Source: Trichodelitschia bisporula (lineage: Eukaryota > Ascomycota > Dothideomycetes > Phaeotrichales > Phaeotrichaceae). From it: a stretch of DNA of 64,000 nucleotides. The stretch covers positions 931,803 to 995,802 of the forward strand of contig ML996687.1 in NCBI GenBank assembly GCA_010356995.1. Reading direction: 5' to 3'. Below are positions 20,155 through 31,208 of the stretch, piece by piece. A model generated the notes under the pieces. The model did not search any database. It was not told the origin of the DNA and was given only the letters and a program-made list of their open reading frames with translations. Within the stretch, counting starts at the first letter, position 1; each line of letters opens with the position of its first letter. Made by a program: the position numbers and the translations under genes.

Positions 20155-20898
20155 ATGCGCGGCAAACTTGTTGTCTTCGAAGGGTTGGATAGGGCTGGGA
20201 AATCTACCCAGTGCGCTCGACTCGTGGAAAAGCTTGAACAAAACGGCCATAAAGTCCGGCACATGCGCTTTCCAGGTGCCTAGATACGGTCTGAACAGAT
20301 GTTTGCTCCCGTACTTACTCTGCTAGACCGAACCACTCCCATCGGACAGGTGATAGACAAGTACCTCAAAGAGCAGGCCGACCAGGAGGATCACGTCATA
20401 CACCTTCTCTTCACGGCCAACCGTTGGGAGGCCTCGTAAGTTGTAACCAATGTTCAACTTTCTGTGACTCACACGTATAGTGCTTCGGTTCGTTCCGCTG
20501 TAGAAAGCGGCGAAACTGTAGTGATAGATCGGTACTACTACTCCGGCTGCGTCTACTCGGCCGCCAAAGGTAACCCGTCCCTGGACCTCGTTTGGGCTCG
20601 TCGCCCCGAAGTAGGTCTGCCGCGCCCAGACATCTGCATCTTTCTCGATATTTCAACCGATGCGGCCGCTAAACGCGGCGGCTTTGGGGAAGAGAAGTAC
20701 GAAACCACCGGCATGCAAAAGCGCGTTCAGGAGCTCTTCGAAGCCATGCGGAATTCAGCCGACAAAGATGATTTCGTCAGCATAGATGCTGGGAAGCCGG
20801 CCGAAGAGGTCTCAGGAGCTGTGTGGAAGGCCATATCGGCGGCTTTTGAGCGAGTCGACACGTCCGGCGCACCTCTGGGCGTAGTGGAATCATGGTAG
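20155..20898 (+). CDS. CDC8: Thymidylate kinase
   Basis: Exons 20155-20275, 20327-20435 and 20481-20898 (introns 51 and 45 nt), 215 residues. Phosphorylates dTMP to dTDP. Visible: P-loop FEGLDRAGKST (residues 8-18), the DR-type segment DRTTPIGQVIDKYL right after the first splice, FTANRWEAS, the nucleoside-binding DRYYYSGCVYSAAKG, and the lid region near AAKRGGFGEEKYE. Both introns restore these motifs with standard donors. The length agrees with yeast Cdc8 (216). Confidence 0.94.
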
Positions 20899-21109
20899 AC
20901 GACCGCAGAGACATTTTCAAGGTACACAAAGTCTCAACCCGTAGCAATAAGCCTCAACATATCAAGCCGAAACTCAGGACCAGCTGAGAAGCAATACAGA
21001 GACAAGGGACCGGGCATCAATCATTTTCGCGTCCTCATAACTACGATATGATGTCCTGTCGTCTAGTTTATTCTAGCAGCATATGTGGCTGGTGCATTGA
21101 GCACTACAT

Positions 21110-22930
21110 CTAAGGAGTCACACGCTGCGGGTCTCTCGGGAACATAGTCGCGAGGCGGACATTCTTGAGATCTAACCAGTTGAGGACAATGCGCTCAAGG
21201 CCGAACGCCCCACCAGCATGTGGCGGACATCCTGCTGCCGTTAGCCTGGATAATATTGGAGCGTAAAGGGGCGAACTCACCGTAGCTAAAAGCTTGTACA
21301 TAGTCCTTAAATCCCGGGTTCTCGGGATCCAAGCCCAGCGTCTTCATCCTCGCCACCAGCATACCATGGTCGTGGATGCGTTGAGCGCCAGACAACACCT
21401 CCTGGCCGCGCATCATGAAGTCGTAAGAGTTGGAAAACTTCGCGTTCAAGTCGGCGCCCTTGGGCATGGTGTAGAAGGCGCGGCACGCGAGGGGATACTC
21501 GGTCAGAATGTAGAAGTCGGTATTATACTTGGCCCGCACAAGGTCACCAAGCTGCTTCTCCTGAGTTGAATTGATGTCATCGTCAAACGAGGCATCGATA
21601 CCGGCGTCCAGCAAGAGTTGGATACCCTCGGAGAAGGTAATGACGGGAATGTCCTCAGGTTTCGCGGGCAACTTGAACGGCTCGCTCTTGTATGTCTGGC
21701 GCACACGCGAGGCCTGCTTCCCGAACTTGCTATCCAGGTTGGACAAGACGTGGTGTAGCAGATCACGGATAAGAAACATGACCTCCTGGTAATCATCGAC
21801 AAACTCAGCTTCCAAGTCGAGTGAGGTGTACTCTGACAGATGGCGGGAAGTGTTGCTGTTTTCGGCACGGAACACGGGACCGAGTTCCATGACGCGCTTG
21901 TAGCGAGCAGCAATGAGCATTTGCTTGTACATCTGTGGTGACTGCGCCAGATAGGCCTTCTTGCCGTAGTAGCCGACTTCGAACACATTCGCACCACCTT
22001 CGCTAGGCGACCCAAGCAGCTTGGGCGAGTCGACAGCAAGGAAGCCACGCTCCCGCAGGAAGTCCTGGAACAGGTTCCGCGCTCCGCTACGGATGTCGAA
22101 GATGGCGTGGTTGAGGGTGCTGCGGAGGTCAAGTACGCGGTTGTCAAGACGCGTGCTAAGACCGACAAGGGGACGCCCGCTCTCGGCCTTCTCTTCAGCG
22201 GCACCGGGCGCATCGCTGGGGAGCGCTTGCTCTGCGTCATCAACTTGGATGGGCAGCTGGGGAACGGAACGGGACACGGTCCAGAGCTGGGTGATGTGTA
22301 GCTCGCGGTTGGAGATAGTGGCACTCTTAACGGGTTCCTTAGGCTCCTTGACGATGCCGATCACGTCGACGATTGATTCGGCGGGGATCGTGGAGGCGAA
22401 CTTGACCATCTGTCGACTCAGGTCTTCGCCAGCAGCTACAACAGCCTGGACAGAGTCGAGCGAATCCCGCAGGTTGAGGAAGGCCAGCTTGGCTGACTGG
22501 CTACGCGCTGTTGCAACATCGCAACGAACAAGCACCTCAACGCCATCAGCGACATCGCCCAAGTCATAGAGACGACGGCGCTTGAGCGCAAAGGGTTTGT
22601 AGTCAGTGGCGCCGACCATCGGCAAGTCGCCATATTTGCCCTTAGAGACATCGTTGGCATCGGCCTCGGCCTTTTTAGCAGCGTCGGCAGCCTGCTGGGC
22701 TTTTTTCTTTTCGGCCTGAGATTTGTGCGGTTAGCTGCGGGGTGAGGAGTAGAGGCGCATTTGATAATGGAAGATTTGCAAGGTCAAAAGGAATATATGC
22801 GGCAAATGTTCACCTTTTCCTTCTCCTTCTCAAGCTTTTTAAGAGCTTTCTTTGACAACTTCTCACCACCTTCCGTAGCCTCGGGAGCTTCTGCGACGGG
22901 ACGTTCAGGGAGGACCTGCTCAGAAGACAT
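21110..22930 (-). CDS. DPS1: Aspartyl-tRNA synthetase, cytosolic
   Basis: Exons (minus) 22814-22930, 21281-22715 and 21110-21231 (introns 98 and 49 nt), 557 residues. Class IIb synthetase charging tRNA(Asp) in the cytosol. The N-terminus is a Lys/Ala/Glu helix ([15 protein letters not shown]) like the tRNA-binding extension of yeast Dps1. The OB-fold follows, then motif 1 ([21 protein letters not shown]), motif 2 ([21 protein letters not shown]) and motif 3 ([17 protein letters not shown]), ending [10 protein letters not shown]. The last intron ends in tandem acceptors CAGCAG; use of the second gives [10 protein letters not shown], the expected length. Divergent from SAR1. Confidence 0.94.
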
Positions 22931-23776
22931 GATTGTTTTCTTTTTCTTCAAGAGTCTGGAGATGGGAATAAAGTGATAAGGTGGTTTTGCCGGACAATGA
23001 GGGAGTACCAAATCGGTAGCGAAAATGTGGTAGTGGGGGAGGGGGGGGGCGGTTTGGTGGGGTGATGCAAAGTAAGGGACTGAAGGAATGAATCACAACC
23101 AGGTTCCCAGTCACCAACTACCCGTATGGTATCCGTAGAGCCTCGACAGGAATATATTTTAAAAAAGCCTGTAGCAGCCTACCACCGGTAGAGAGATGTA
23201 CCTCAAAAGGCACAGCAGTGAAAAAGGAGGAGGGCAGGACAGGGAAAGTGAGGGGAAGAGAGTTCCGAGGAGGTCGAAGTGATGGGCCAAAAGGTTAACC
23301 TTACGGGTACCTTGAGAAAGTAGTGACCGCTCCGACTGAGGGTTTTTGCGGACTGCTACGGCCGCGACCTTTTTTCTGGTGGGGTACTCCGTATTTGGGC
23401 CACAATCTAATCTCTTGTAACAATATATAATCACATGATATTGAGGCCTGGAAGGTAAAATATGTCGCCTCAGGCATTCATCGTCATACTCGGGAAATTG
23501 TTCTGTCGGGTCCCGAAGGGAGAGAGAGACGGTAGCCCCAGCCCAACAAGCCAGAAAGCGCAAGACACAAAGTGTCATGAACTCATCGCCTTGCTGGCCC
23601 CCCCCACCCCGATTCACTACATATACTCCACATACACCCACCCGCTCTGTCACTCAATCTCACCAACTCTTCTTTATCAATCTACCAATCTCCAACATCT
23701 AGACATCCCCGCAAACCCCCCCATTCCCTGAGCTTTCATCTCTTCAAGCCAACTCGAACCTACCCATCCCATCACA
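22931..23776. promoter_or_regulatory. Divergent promoter DPS1/SAR1
   Basis: About 845 bp without a gene. Includes a G-rich patch near 23036-23050, a GGTACTCCGTATTT element near 23382, and a C-rich to pyrimidine-rich leader directly before SAR1 (from about 23600), typical of strongly expressed fungal genes. Confidence 0.5.
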
Positions 23777-24762
23777 ATGTGGGTGATACAATGGTATGCC
23801 TCACTGCCCCTCTTCACTATTGTATGCTCTAGTCGCGAATGAGAAGAGTGCTAACTGCTCTACTGCAGGTGTAAGAAACTTTCTCCGCCCACCTGCCCTT
23901 CTTGATTCGGCGCGTTGACCATGCTCTGCGCTTTAGTTTACGACGTGCTCGCCGGGTTGGGCTTCCTAAATAAGCATGCCAGTGCGCTATTCCAATACTA
24001 TTCTTATCACCTCTAGACTCACACATTGGCAGAGCTGCTCTTCCTCGGGCTCGATAATGCTGGAAAGACGACTCTCCTCCACATGCTCAAGAATGATCGC
24101 GTCGCGGTCATGCAGCCCACGCTGCACCCGACTTCGGAAGAACTGGCCATCGGCAACGTTAAGTTCACAACTTTCGACCTAGGCGGCCACGCGCAGGCAA
24201 GGCGGTTATGGCGTGACGTGAGTGGTGTTGTCGAAACTCAATCTACGTTTAGACTGACTGATAACGGCAGTACTTCCCCGAGGTGTCCGCCATCGGTATA
24301 TTCCCTATTCAATGCCACACCCATGGGTGCTGATATATAAAGTTTTCCTTGTAGATACTCGGGATCACGAGCGCTTCCCGGAAGCTAAGGCTGAGCTCGA
24401 CGCTCTGGTTCGTTTCCCCGCCATGAGCCCTTTCATGGCCAGCCAAGCTAACTCGAGGCAGCTATCGATGGAGGAACTGTCGAAGACCCCGTTCCTTGTT
24501 CTCGGCAACAAGATCGACCGTAGGGCAACCCTTTCGTTTTATCACCGCCATCAGGCCTAGCTCCTCGCGAATGTGCTAACCCGATCTAGATCCCGACGCC
24601 GTGTCGGAAGAGCATCTGCGCTCCATCATGGGTCTTCATCAAACCACGGGCAAGGGCAAGGTGCCGTTGGAGAACATTCGGCCCATTGAAGTCTTCATGT
24701 GCTCCGTCGTCATGAGGCAAGGGTATGGCGAAGGCTTCCGCTGGCTCAGCCAGTACGTGTAA
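23777..24762 (+). CDS. SAR1: COPII small GTPase Sar1, with a 2-nt exon
   Basis: Eight exons: 23777-23793, 23869-23870, 23937-23981, 24033-24217, 24271-24295, 24343-24407, 24462-24519, 24590-24762. They total 570 nt and encode exactly 189 residues, the standard Sar1 length. Sar1 starts COPII coat assembly at ER exit sites. Seen: N-terminal amphipathic start [20 protein letters not shown]-loop GLDNAGKTT, switch I HPTSEE, switch [15 protein letters not shown] and a C-terminus at QYV. Exon 2 is the dinucleotide GT, between GCAG and GTAAGA; without it the frame is lost after MWVIQ. All seven introns (47-75 nt) have GT-AG ends. SEC12, its exchange factor, is 2.7 kb downstream. Confidence 0.9.
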
Positions 24763-25296
24763 ATTGATGACGGAGGGATGGAGTAATGTGCAGCTACCGG
24801 GCATTCGGAGTTTTGTTGTTCTTTCCTTGCTTCGATTTCTCTCCGAAGACATCTGGCGAATTACCGAGGGTTCCTTTGGGTCGTCGCACGGAGCATGTCG
24901 TTCATTCAAGGCGCGTAAATGTCATGTAGAATACAAGGGCATCACTGTTCGCTTAGCAGAAATGTTGTTGGATTGGTGCTTGGACCTGCGTTACTACAGA
25001 AGATAAATTTGATAAATGAAGCGGGCTGAAAAATCTTCTGCTAGTAATGATTGCTCCAATGTGTCTCCAATTCCAAGCTCGACTTCATACTCGAATCTCA
25101 GCTTTGCATGTTAAGTGGTCCGTGCATTAGTGAAGTCATTGATTCTTCCCGGTGCCGGCCTTGCCTGACTCAACTTCTCAAGTTCGTTAAGTAGAAAGTC
25201 TGTTTCCCCACCACAACCACCCCCACTTTCACCACCGCAACGCCTCAACCCTTCCTTTCACGATCCGCCCTCCTTTATCCCCGGAGGCTTCGCTGC
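24763..25296. other. Intergenic SAR1 to HTS1
   Basis: No gene supported. A pyrimidine-rich leader (about 25200-25280) precedes the HTS1 start. Small frames here have no recognisable product. Confidence 0.5.
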
Positions 25297-27116
25297 ATGC
25301 GCGCTGTAACCTGTGCTTCCCGCGCTCGCATCCTCTCAGCCTCGCGCAGTTTAGTCACAAAGTTTCCACCGTCTCGCTTGTCGCATATACACCCCTTTGC
25401 CTACCCCGCTGCAAATCGAACCGTCTACACCGGGGCTCCAGACATGGGCAAAGAGAAGGGGGAGAAGCTGACCTTTCAGCTCAAGACTCCCAAGGGCACA
25501 AAGGACTGGGAGGGGCGGGACATGGTCATTCGCGACAAAATCTTTTCCACCATCACAGATGTGTTTAAGCGCCACGGAGCCGTCACCATAGACACGCCTG
25601 TCTTTGAGCTCAAGGAGATCCTCGCAGGCAAATATGGCGAAGACAGCAAGCTCATCTACGACTTGGCCGACCAGGGCGGTGAACTCTGCTCTCTCCGCTA
25701 TGACCTCACCGTTCCGTTCGCACGCTGGCTCGCCATGAACTCGTCGGTGCAGAGCATCAAGCGCTACCACATTGCCAAGGTATACCGGAGAGACCAGCCA
25801 GCCATGACCAAGGGCCGCATGCGCGAGTTCTATCAGTGTGACTTTGACATCGCCGGCGTTTACGACCCTATGCTGCCGGACGCCGAGATCCTTCGCATCA
25901 CATCTGAAATCTTCGAAGCCTTGGGGTGGCAGGGCCGGTACACGATCAAGATCAATCACCGTAAGATCCTCGATGGCATCTTTGAGGTGTGCGGTGTGCC
26001 CAAGGACAAGCTGCGCACCATCAGCAGCGCTGTCGACAAGCTGGACAAGTCACCGTGGGCTGAGGTTCGCCGGGAGATGACAGAGGAGAAAGGCCTTGAC
26101 GGCGATGTGGCAGACCGCATCGGGGAGTACGTCAATCTCAAGGGGAGCCGAGACCTCCTGGCCAAGCTCTCCGCGCATCCTACTCTCTCAGCCAACGCCG
26201 ATGCCAAAAAGGGTCTTGATGACATGAACCTCCTCTTCGACTATCTCGACATCTTCGAAGTCACTGACAAGGTATCCCTGGATATGAGCCTGGCTCGTGG
26301 TTTAGATTACTACACCGGTGTCATTTACGAAGTGGTAACAGAGGGTTCCGCACCGCCTGCTACTTCGGGCGCGCCCTCCCAGGAAGTTGCGCCCAAAAAA
26401 GGAAAGAAGAAACCAACAGCAAACGACCCGGACGAGGACCGGTCGTCCGATCCCACTGTCGGCGTCGGCAGCGTAGCAGCTGGCGGGCGATACGACGAGC
26501 TAGTCGGCATGTTCAGTGGCAAGCAGCAGATACCGTGTGTTGGCATCTCTTTCGGTGTCGACCGCATATTCAGCATCACCAAGGCGCGCATGGAGAAGGA
26601 AAAGGCTACGGCCCTCCGGCTGAACGAGGTCGACGTGTTCATCATGGCCTTTGGCGGGAAGGGCTTTGACGGTCTACTAAAGCAACGCATGGAGGTGGCA
26701 AAGGAGCTGTGGAATGCAGGTGTCAAGGCTGAGTTCTCGTGGAAAGTCAAGCCAAAGGTGCGCCCCTGGGCTTCTCTAGTGGTCATAAATTCTCCGCTGT
26801 AACCACTACTGACATTCATCTCTAGCTTCCGCAGCAGTTCAAGCAGGCCGAGCAGGGCGGCGTGCCCTTTGCTATCATCCTAGGAGAGGACGAGCTGGCG
26901 CAGGGTAAGCTCAAGATCAAACAGATGGGGCTTCCTGAGGGCCATCCCGAAAAGGACGGTGTCATGATCGAGAAGGTGAACTTGGTTCCCGAAGTAAAGG
27001 CTCGGCTGGCTGCCTTAGCTGAAGAAGCCGCCGTAGCGGATGGAGCTGCGAGAATAAAGATCCAGGATCGCGACGATGTGCCCAACGAGGCACCCGCAAT
27101 ACCTACCGTCTCGTAA
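25297..27116 (+). CDS. HTS1: Histidyl-tRNA synthetase, cytosolic and mitochondrial forms
   Basis: Exons 25297-26757 and 26826-27116 (intron 68 nt), 583 residues from the first ATG. Class IIa synthetase charging tRNA(His). Residues 1-49 are Arg/Ser-rich and look like a mitochondrial presequence; a second in-frame ATG at 25444 (Met50, MGKEKGEK) would start the cytosolic form, the arrangement known from yeast HTS1. The core has the class II motif 2 region ([20 protein letters not shown]), the HisRS signatures [10 protein letters not shown] (near residue 332) and [11 protein letters not shown] (from 396), and a C-terminal anticodon-binding domain. A Lys/Asp-rich insert (PKKGKKKPT...) sits before the GGRYD loop. 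Confidence 0.94.
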
Positions 27117-27415
27117 AGTTAGCGAAGCTCATATACGGGAACACAAAAGTAAAAAGAGTCACAGATCCTGCTTTGTGCACAGTGTGTTACATAAAATTAG
27201 CTGTATTACCGAAGCCATGGTGGTATGAAAGCGTTGGGTAAACTGAGTAGCAATAGATGGAAAAGCCTGGGTATATTCTAATCCCGCCCCAACACCGACT
27301 GTTCCTTTCATTATAGCCTCCTCATTACGAAGACAACCAGTCCCCGTCCATTCGGCCGCCAAAAACTATCCCTACCACATTCATCATTCAGAGTCGATGG
27401 CTCGAAGGTCCCTCA

Positions 27416-29311
27416 TCATCCCAAAACTGCTCTACCCACAGCACCGGCGACCTCAGAAAAGAACACACCCTTGAGCACAGTCTCGCCCTCTTCAACAGCC
27501 CAAGCACCCGCGCGGCTCAGCTTCGCCTTCCATTTAGTACGCTGGTCATCGCTCAACTCCTCCCACGGCTTCGCCCCCTTCTTGCGCAGCGTTTCCGCAT
27601 CATCGGCATGCATCTCGGTGGAGAGCGTGTCGGCGCCCTGGCCGGCGCCGATGACGATGACCTCTTTTGCCTCGATGGGGGCTTCGTGGCCCTCGCCGCG
27701 TTGAGCGGCGTGACGTAGAAGCTCGCGAAGGCGCTTGACCGGCTGCCGAGGGGTAGGCCAGTTCGAAGGGTGTACCGCATCGACAGACGCCTTGCGTGCG
27801 CCACCGGCGAGAGGGCTGACCACCTCATTGACGCGGTGGCGGTAGGACGCCAGGGCGTCTTGCCAAGAGCTTGGAAGGTAGGACTGCGCGCCAGACGGCG
27901 ACGTAGCGGCGAGGTAAGACTGTAGCAGCAATAGACTGACGAGGAGAGCGAAGGCGGCAACGAAGAGGCTGGCGCCTGTGCGGATCAGGGATGACGCACG
28001 AGAAGACTTGCTGAGCACGTAGCGGGAGCCCTTCTTTCCGGGGTCCAGGAGACGAAGAGGAAGAGTGTCGAGGATCAAGGTATTGGAGAGTGAAATGCTC
28101 GCCAGCCGAAGGTACCGCTGACCCTTGGTGTGTGGTGGAAAGTAAAAGGGCGAAAGGACCACCTTCTTCATGGGCGCAGGGTGGGCGCCGCTGATTTCTG
28201 TATACAGATTGAATTTGGCGCTCTTCGTGTTGCCATCATAGTCAAGCGTGTAGACGAAGACGTCTTGGGCTTGAGCGGCAACAGCAATGACCATTTGACG
28301 TGCGCCGGTTATCGGGTCTGCGTCTAGGGGACAGACGTCAAGAGACACGGCAGCGCCAAGACGCTTTGGGAGAGACACGCAAGTGACCACATCGCCAGGG
28401 CCGCCCTCCTGGTATATGCGCAGGACTTGGAGCTCCGACTGGCCACCGTGGTTGACAAGGAGCAGAAGGTGGGTAGATGACAGGAAGCGAAGACAGCGGT
28501 ACTTGGAGCGGACTCGCTTCTCGGAAGCGTCTGGATGCGAGAGGGAATGCAGGCATACGGGCTCTCCAATGGGTGCCTTGGGCTTACGGGAGGTGAAGTC
28601 GTAGGAGATTGACGACAGATACACCTCGTGGGGCGTGCAAAAGGCGATCCGGAAGTCTTGCGGGGAAGGCTCGATGATGTCCAAGTCGTTTGCTTCAGCA
28701 TTGCGCAGGGGAAAGATGCGATGGATGACGTCCTTTGAGTCGGGGGTTGCCGCAGTCGCGTCAAACACGACAATTTCACTCTCCTTAGCAAGGCTGTTCG
28801 CGATGGCGCCCACCCTCTTGTTGGGCATCTCGCGGAGTTGCGACGGAGAGAGACGTAGCAAGCGCTGGAAGGCGTCACCGATAGACTGGGAATACGAGGG
28901 CGAGAAGAGTCTTATGCGACTAAGAGGCTCGATTTTGCCCGGCGATGATGGCTTCTCCGTCCCATTTGCGGCATGTCGCACGTAATCGACCTTGAAGGAG
29001 CGCAGGTGCTCGTTGTTGCCCTGCTCCCGGTCCGCTTTACGCGAATTGATACCGGCGAAGGCGAAGAGGCCATCTTTAGTCGCGAGCACACCCAGCGACG
29101 CGGGGGAGTCGTCCACTACATCCAACTCGGCGACCTTCTCGATGAGAGAAGGCGAGGATATATCGAGGAGCGTCAGGCGGTTTGGCACTTCCTTCTGTCC
29201 CTCACCACCACCGCCGCCAACAAGCAGATAGCCGCGATTGCAGGGATCGAAGTCGAGTGCCCAAGGAGGGTAGTCCAGTTTGAAGTGGCTGAAAGAGACG
29301 CGTGGTGCCAT
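27416..29311 (-). CDS. SEC12: Sec12-type guanine nucleotide exchange factor for Sar1
   Basis: Intronless, 631 residues. Sec12 is the ER-membrane exchange factor that loads Sar1 with GTP. Seen: an N-terminal seven-bladed WD-like propeller (PPWALDFDPCNRGYLLVGGG with the Gly-rich K-loop region), a single strongly hydrophobic membrane segment near residues 440-465 (ASLFVAAFALLVSLLLLQSY), and a ~165-residue lumenal tail. This topology (cytosolic propeller, one membrane helix, lumenal domain) is that of yeast Sec12. The tail ends AGAVGRAVLG with no HDEL signal. The frame is closed on SAR1's neighbour HTS1 by convergent 3' ends 299 bp apart. Confidence 0.8.
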   Translation of the reverse strand: MAPRVSFSHFKLDYPPWALDFDPCNRGYLLVGGGGGEGQKEVPNRLTLLDISSPSLIEKVAELDVVDDSPASLGVLATKDGLFAFAGINSRKADREQGNNEHLRSFKVDYVRHAANGTEKPSSPGKIEPLSRIRLFSPSYSQSIGDAFQRLLRLSPSQLREMPNKRVGAIANSLAKESEIVVFDATAATPDSKDVIHRIFPLRNAEANDLDIIEPSPQDFRIAFCTPHEVYLSSISYDFTSRKPKAPIGEPVCLHSLSHPDASEKRVRSKYRCLRFLSSTHLLLLVNHGGQSELQVLRIYQEGGPGDVVTCVSLPKRLGAAVSLDVCPLDADPITGARQMVIAVAAQAQDVFVYTLDYDGNTKSAKFNLYTEISGAHPAPMKKVVLSPFYFPPHTKGQRYLRLASISLSNTLILDTLPLRLLDPGKKGSRYVLSKSSRASSLIRTGASLFVAAFALLVSLLLLQSYLAATSPSGAQSYLPSSWQDALASYRHRVNEVVSPLAGGARKASVDAVHPSNWPTPRQPVKRLRELLRHAAQRGEGHEAPIEAKEVIVIGAGQGADTLSTEMHADDAETLRKKGAKPWEELSDDQRTKWKAKLSRAGAWAVEEGETVLKGVFFSEVAGAVGRAVLG

Positions 29312-29993
29312 TCCGGCGAGAACTTGGTGGGGTTCCGGGGAGTCGAGACGCGCTCTCAGAAGCGGAGGACGAAGAGGAAGACGCGAGACGGGAAGGGTAT
29401 GGAGGCTCTCTCTCTCTCTCTCTTTGATGCAGACGGTGGTTGAAGGTGATCAAGGTGGAGTACTCTCCAGGTAGGTGAGGAAAGCTGGAGATGGGAACGG
29501 CGGGGAGGTGAAGAGTTGGAGTGGAGATATAAAAGAAGGAAGATCTGTGGACAGAAGGTGGCCTCCTTGGCTCGGTGTTCTGTGACGTGACCACTCACCA
29601 CGGCCGCCTGTGACGACCGCGTGGGGTTTGCGTAGCTGGCTTACGAGTACACGTGACGTCAACACCTCGCAAACCATAGCTGTTCGCATCTCGTGACTCC
29701 CATTCCATATGGAGTGTCTGTACGTTGTTACACTTTGGTACTGCACCTCATGCTGTTCCACCAGAAGAATTGTGGGAACATTACATATTCCGTAGTACGG
29801 TTCGCTGTTCTGCGGGAGACTACGAGGCATAATGCGTAGATGCTCTGTGGATACGTACATCCGTACACTCCGCGGAAACAGTACCGCGCAAGTGACGCCT
29901 CACACTACTTCTCGCCTTTTGCGAAGGGAAAGAAAGCTTACAGAGCATCATGAGTTGAGAAGGCTATTACGGGTTCGGGGGAGGGAGAGCAAC

Positions 29994-30353
29994 ATGGGAG
30001 CAAAGGTGGAGGGAACCGTCGGTGGATGTGTGATGGCAATGGAACTTCGAACATTTGACCTGAGTGAACTCGTTAGTCGAAGAAGGCAAGATTGGATAAA
30101 TCAAGTTCATGTCTTTCATCCGTTGATGGATATTTGTGATATGTACGCATCGGTAAAGGTGGAGCTTGGAAAGGTTGACCTGATGGAACTCTTTGATAAA
30201 CTCACGTCTTCCACCCGTTGTTACCCGAATAAGTCAAGGGACAGAATCTCGACGGCCGGCCCGAGGCTTGCGGTGAAAGAATACGAGCGGATCCGGCCGA
30301 CGATTCTGCTCCCCATCCCCCCAGAAAAAGAGCCATCGGCTGTCGGCGTCTGA
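29994..30353 (+). CDS. Hypothetical small open frame with internal duplication
   Basis: Not recognised. From the ATG at 29994 the frame gives 119 residues (it is open to 29832). Two segments 120 nt apart are related and keep the frame: MELRTFDLSELVSR and VELGKVDLMELFDK, each followed by a V-x-V/T-x-x-x-HP-like stretch. Frame-keeping divergence hints at coding, but no homologue comes to mind and there is no clear promoter, so this may be chance. Confidence 0.22.
   Translation: MGAKVEGTVGGCVMAMELRTFDLSELVSRRRQDWINQVHVFHPLMDICDMYASVKVELGKVDLMELFDKLTSSTRCYPNKSRDRISTAGPRLAVKEYERIRPTILLPIPPEKEPSAVGV
30041..30225. repeat. Degenerate tandem duplication, 120-bp spacing
   Basis: The segment from 30041 (GGAACTTCGAACATTTGACC then TGAGTGAACT) reappears in diverged form from 30161 (GGAGCTTGGAAAGGTTGACC then TGATGGAACT), with further similarity between 30098-30129 and 30198-30225. 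Similarity by eye only. Confidence 0.4.
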
Positions 30354-31163
30354 CACCAATATGAGAGCTTCCTCGGCTATCCCTTCCCCATCTCGGTAGG
30401 AATGCGGGCCGTGGAAGGGGCAGAATCGAGGGGCGATACGGGAAGAGATAGGCCCCCAGAGATGGCAAAATGGCGGACATATGCCGCTCCCTGCGGAGTG
30501 CTCCGCATCTTTCTCTCTGTTCTTTTCCGCGGGACTGCGGTACAATATCATGCTTAGACAGGTGCAGTAAGAGATAATCACGTAAACAAATGCAAGGTAC
30601 TGTTGACAATTTTGCTTTGTTCGGCTGGTGAAGCGGGCGACGAAGCGGTTTGGGGAAAGTGGTGGCCGTTTTGATGCTTGGGGGAATGGGTTCACTGATC
30701 GGCGACCGAGTTGCATCATACATCGTACTTCGTCCCATCTCTTGCGCTTCACCTTCACCTTCACTGTCCTTTCCCTCTTTCTTCCTTATCTTTCCTCTCC
30801 TCAATCTTCTTCTACGTCCTCTCCTACTAAGTGAACATTGTAATTGTACTGTATCACCCACTCATCTACATCCGTACGGAGTTCTCTTTTGTCTCCTCAA
30901 CAAACGCCCCTCATCAAATTTCAGCTCGCCTCACCGCCCGCTCCGCCAAAAGCACCCTCACACGCCCACAATAATCCGTAATCAAGCTGCCTCGCCCGTA
31001 TTTCTCGCCGCGCCGGCTCCCGGCTCCAAGGCTCGTGGGTGGTCGGCGGCTCTTCCTCTTCTCCACCCCCATTTCCTCCTTGTATTCCCGCGCCCCCCCG
31101 CCTGCTGTTGTCGCCAACCAACCCACAGTGGCCAAGTTAGCGGTGCCGCGTGCGCCGAGACCG

Positions 31164-31208
31164 GTAAGTTGGCCTTTCCTGTTATCTGATGATCGAACTT
31201 TTTATCAG
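31164..31208 (+). other. Probable 5'-leader intron and upstream open frame
   Basis: GTAAGT donor at 31164 and ATCAG acceptor ending 31208 would remove 45 nt from the leader of the reductase gene at 31476. The acceptor abuts an ATG (31209) opening a 42-codon upstream frame that ends at 31337, 139 nt before the main start. Both are predictions from sequence alone. Confidence 0.35.

Noticed and set aside
30202-30861. 219-codon minus-strand frame
   Set aside because: Arg/Ser/Pro-rich without motif; overlaps another frame and a pyrimidine tract.
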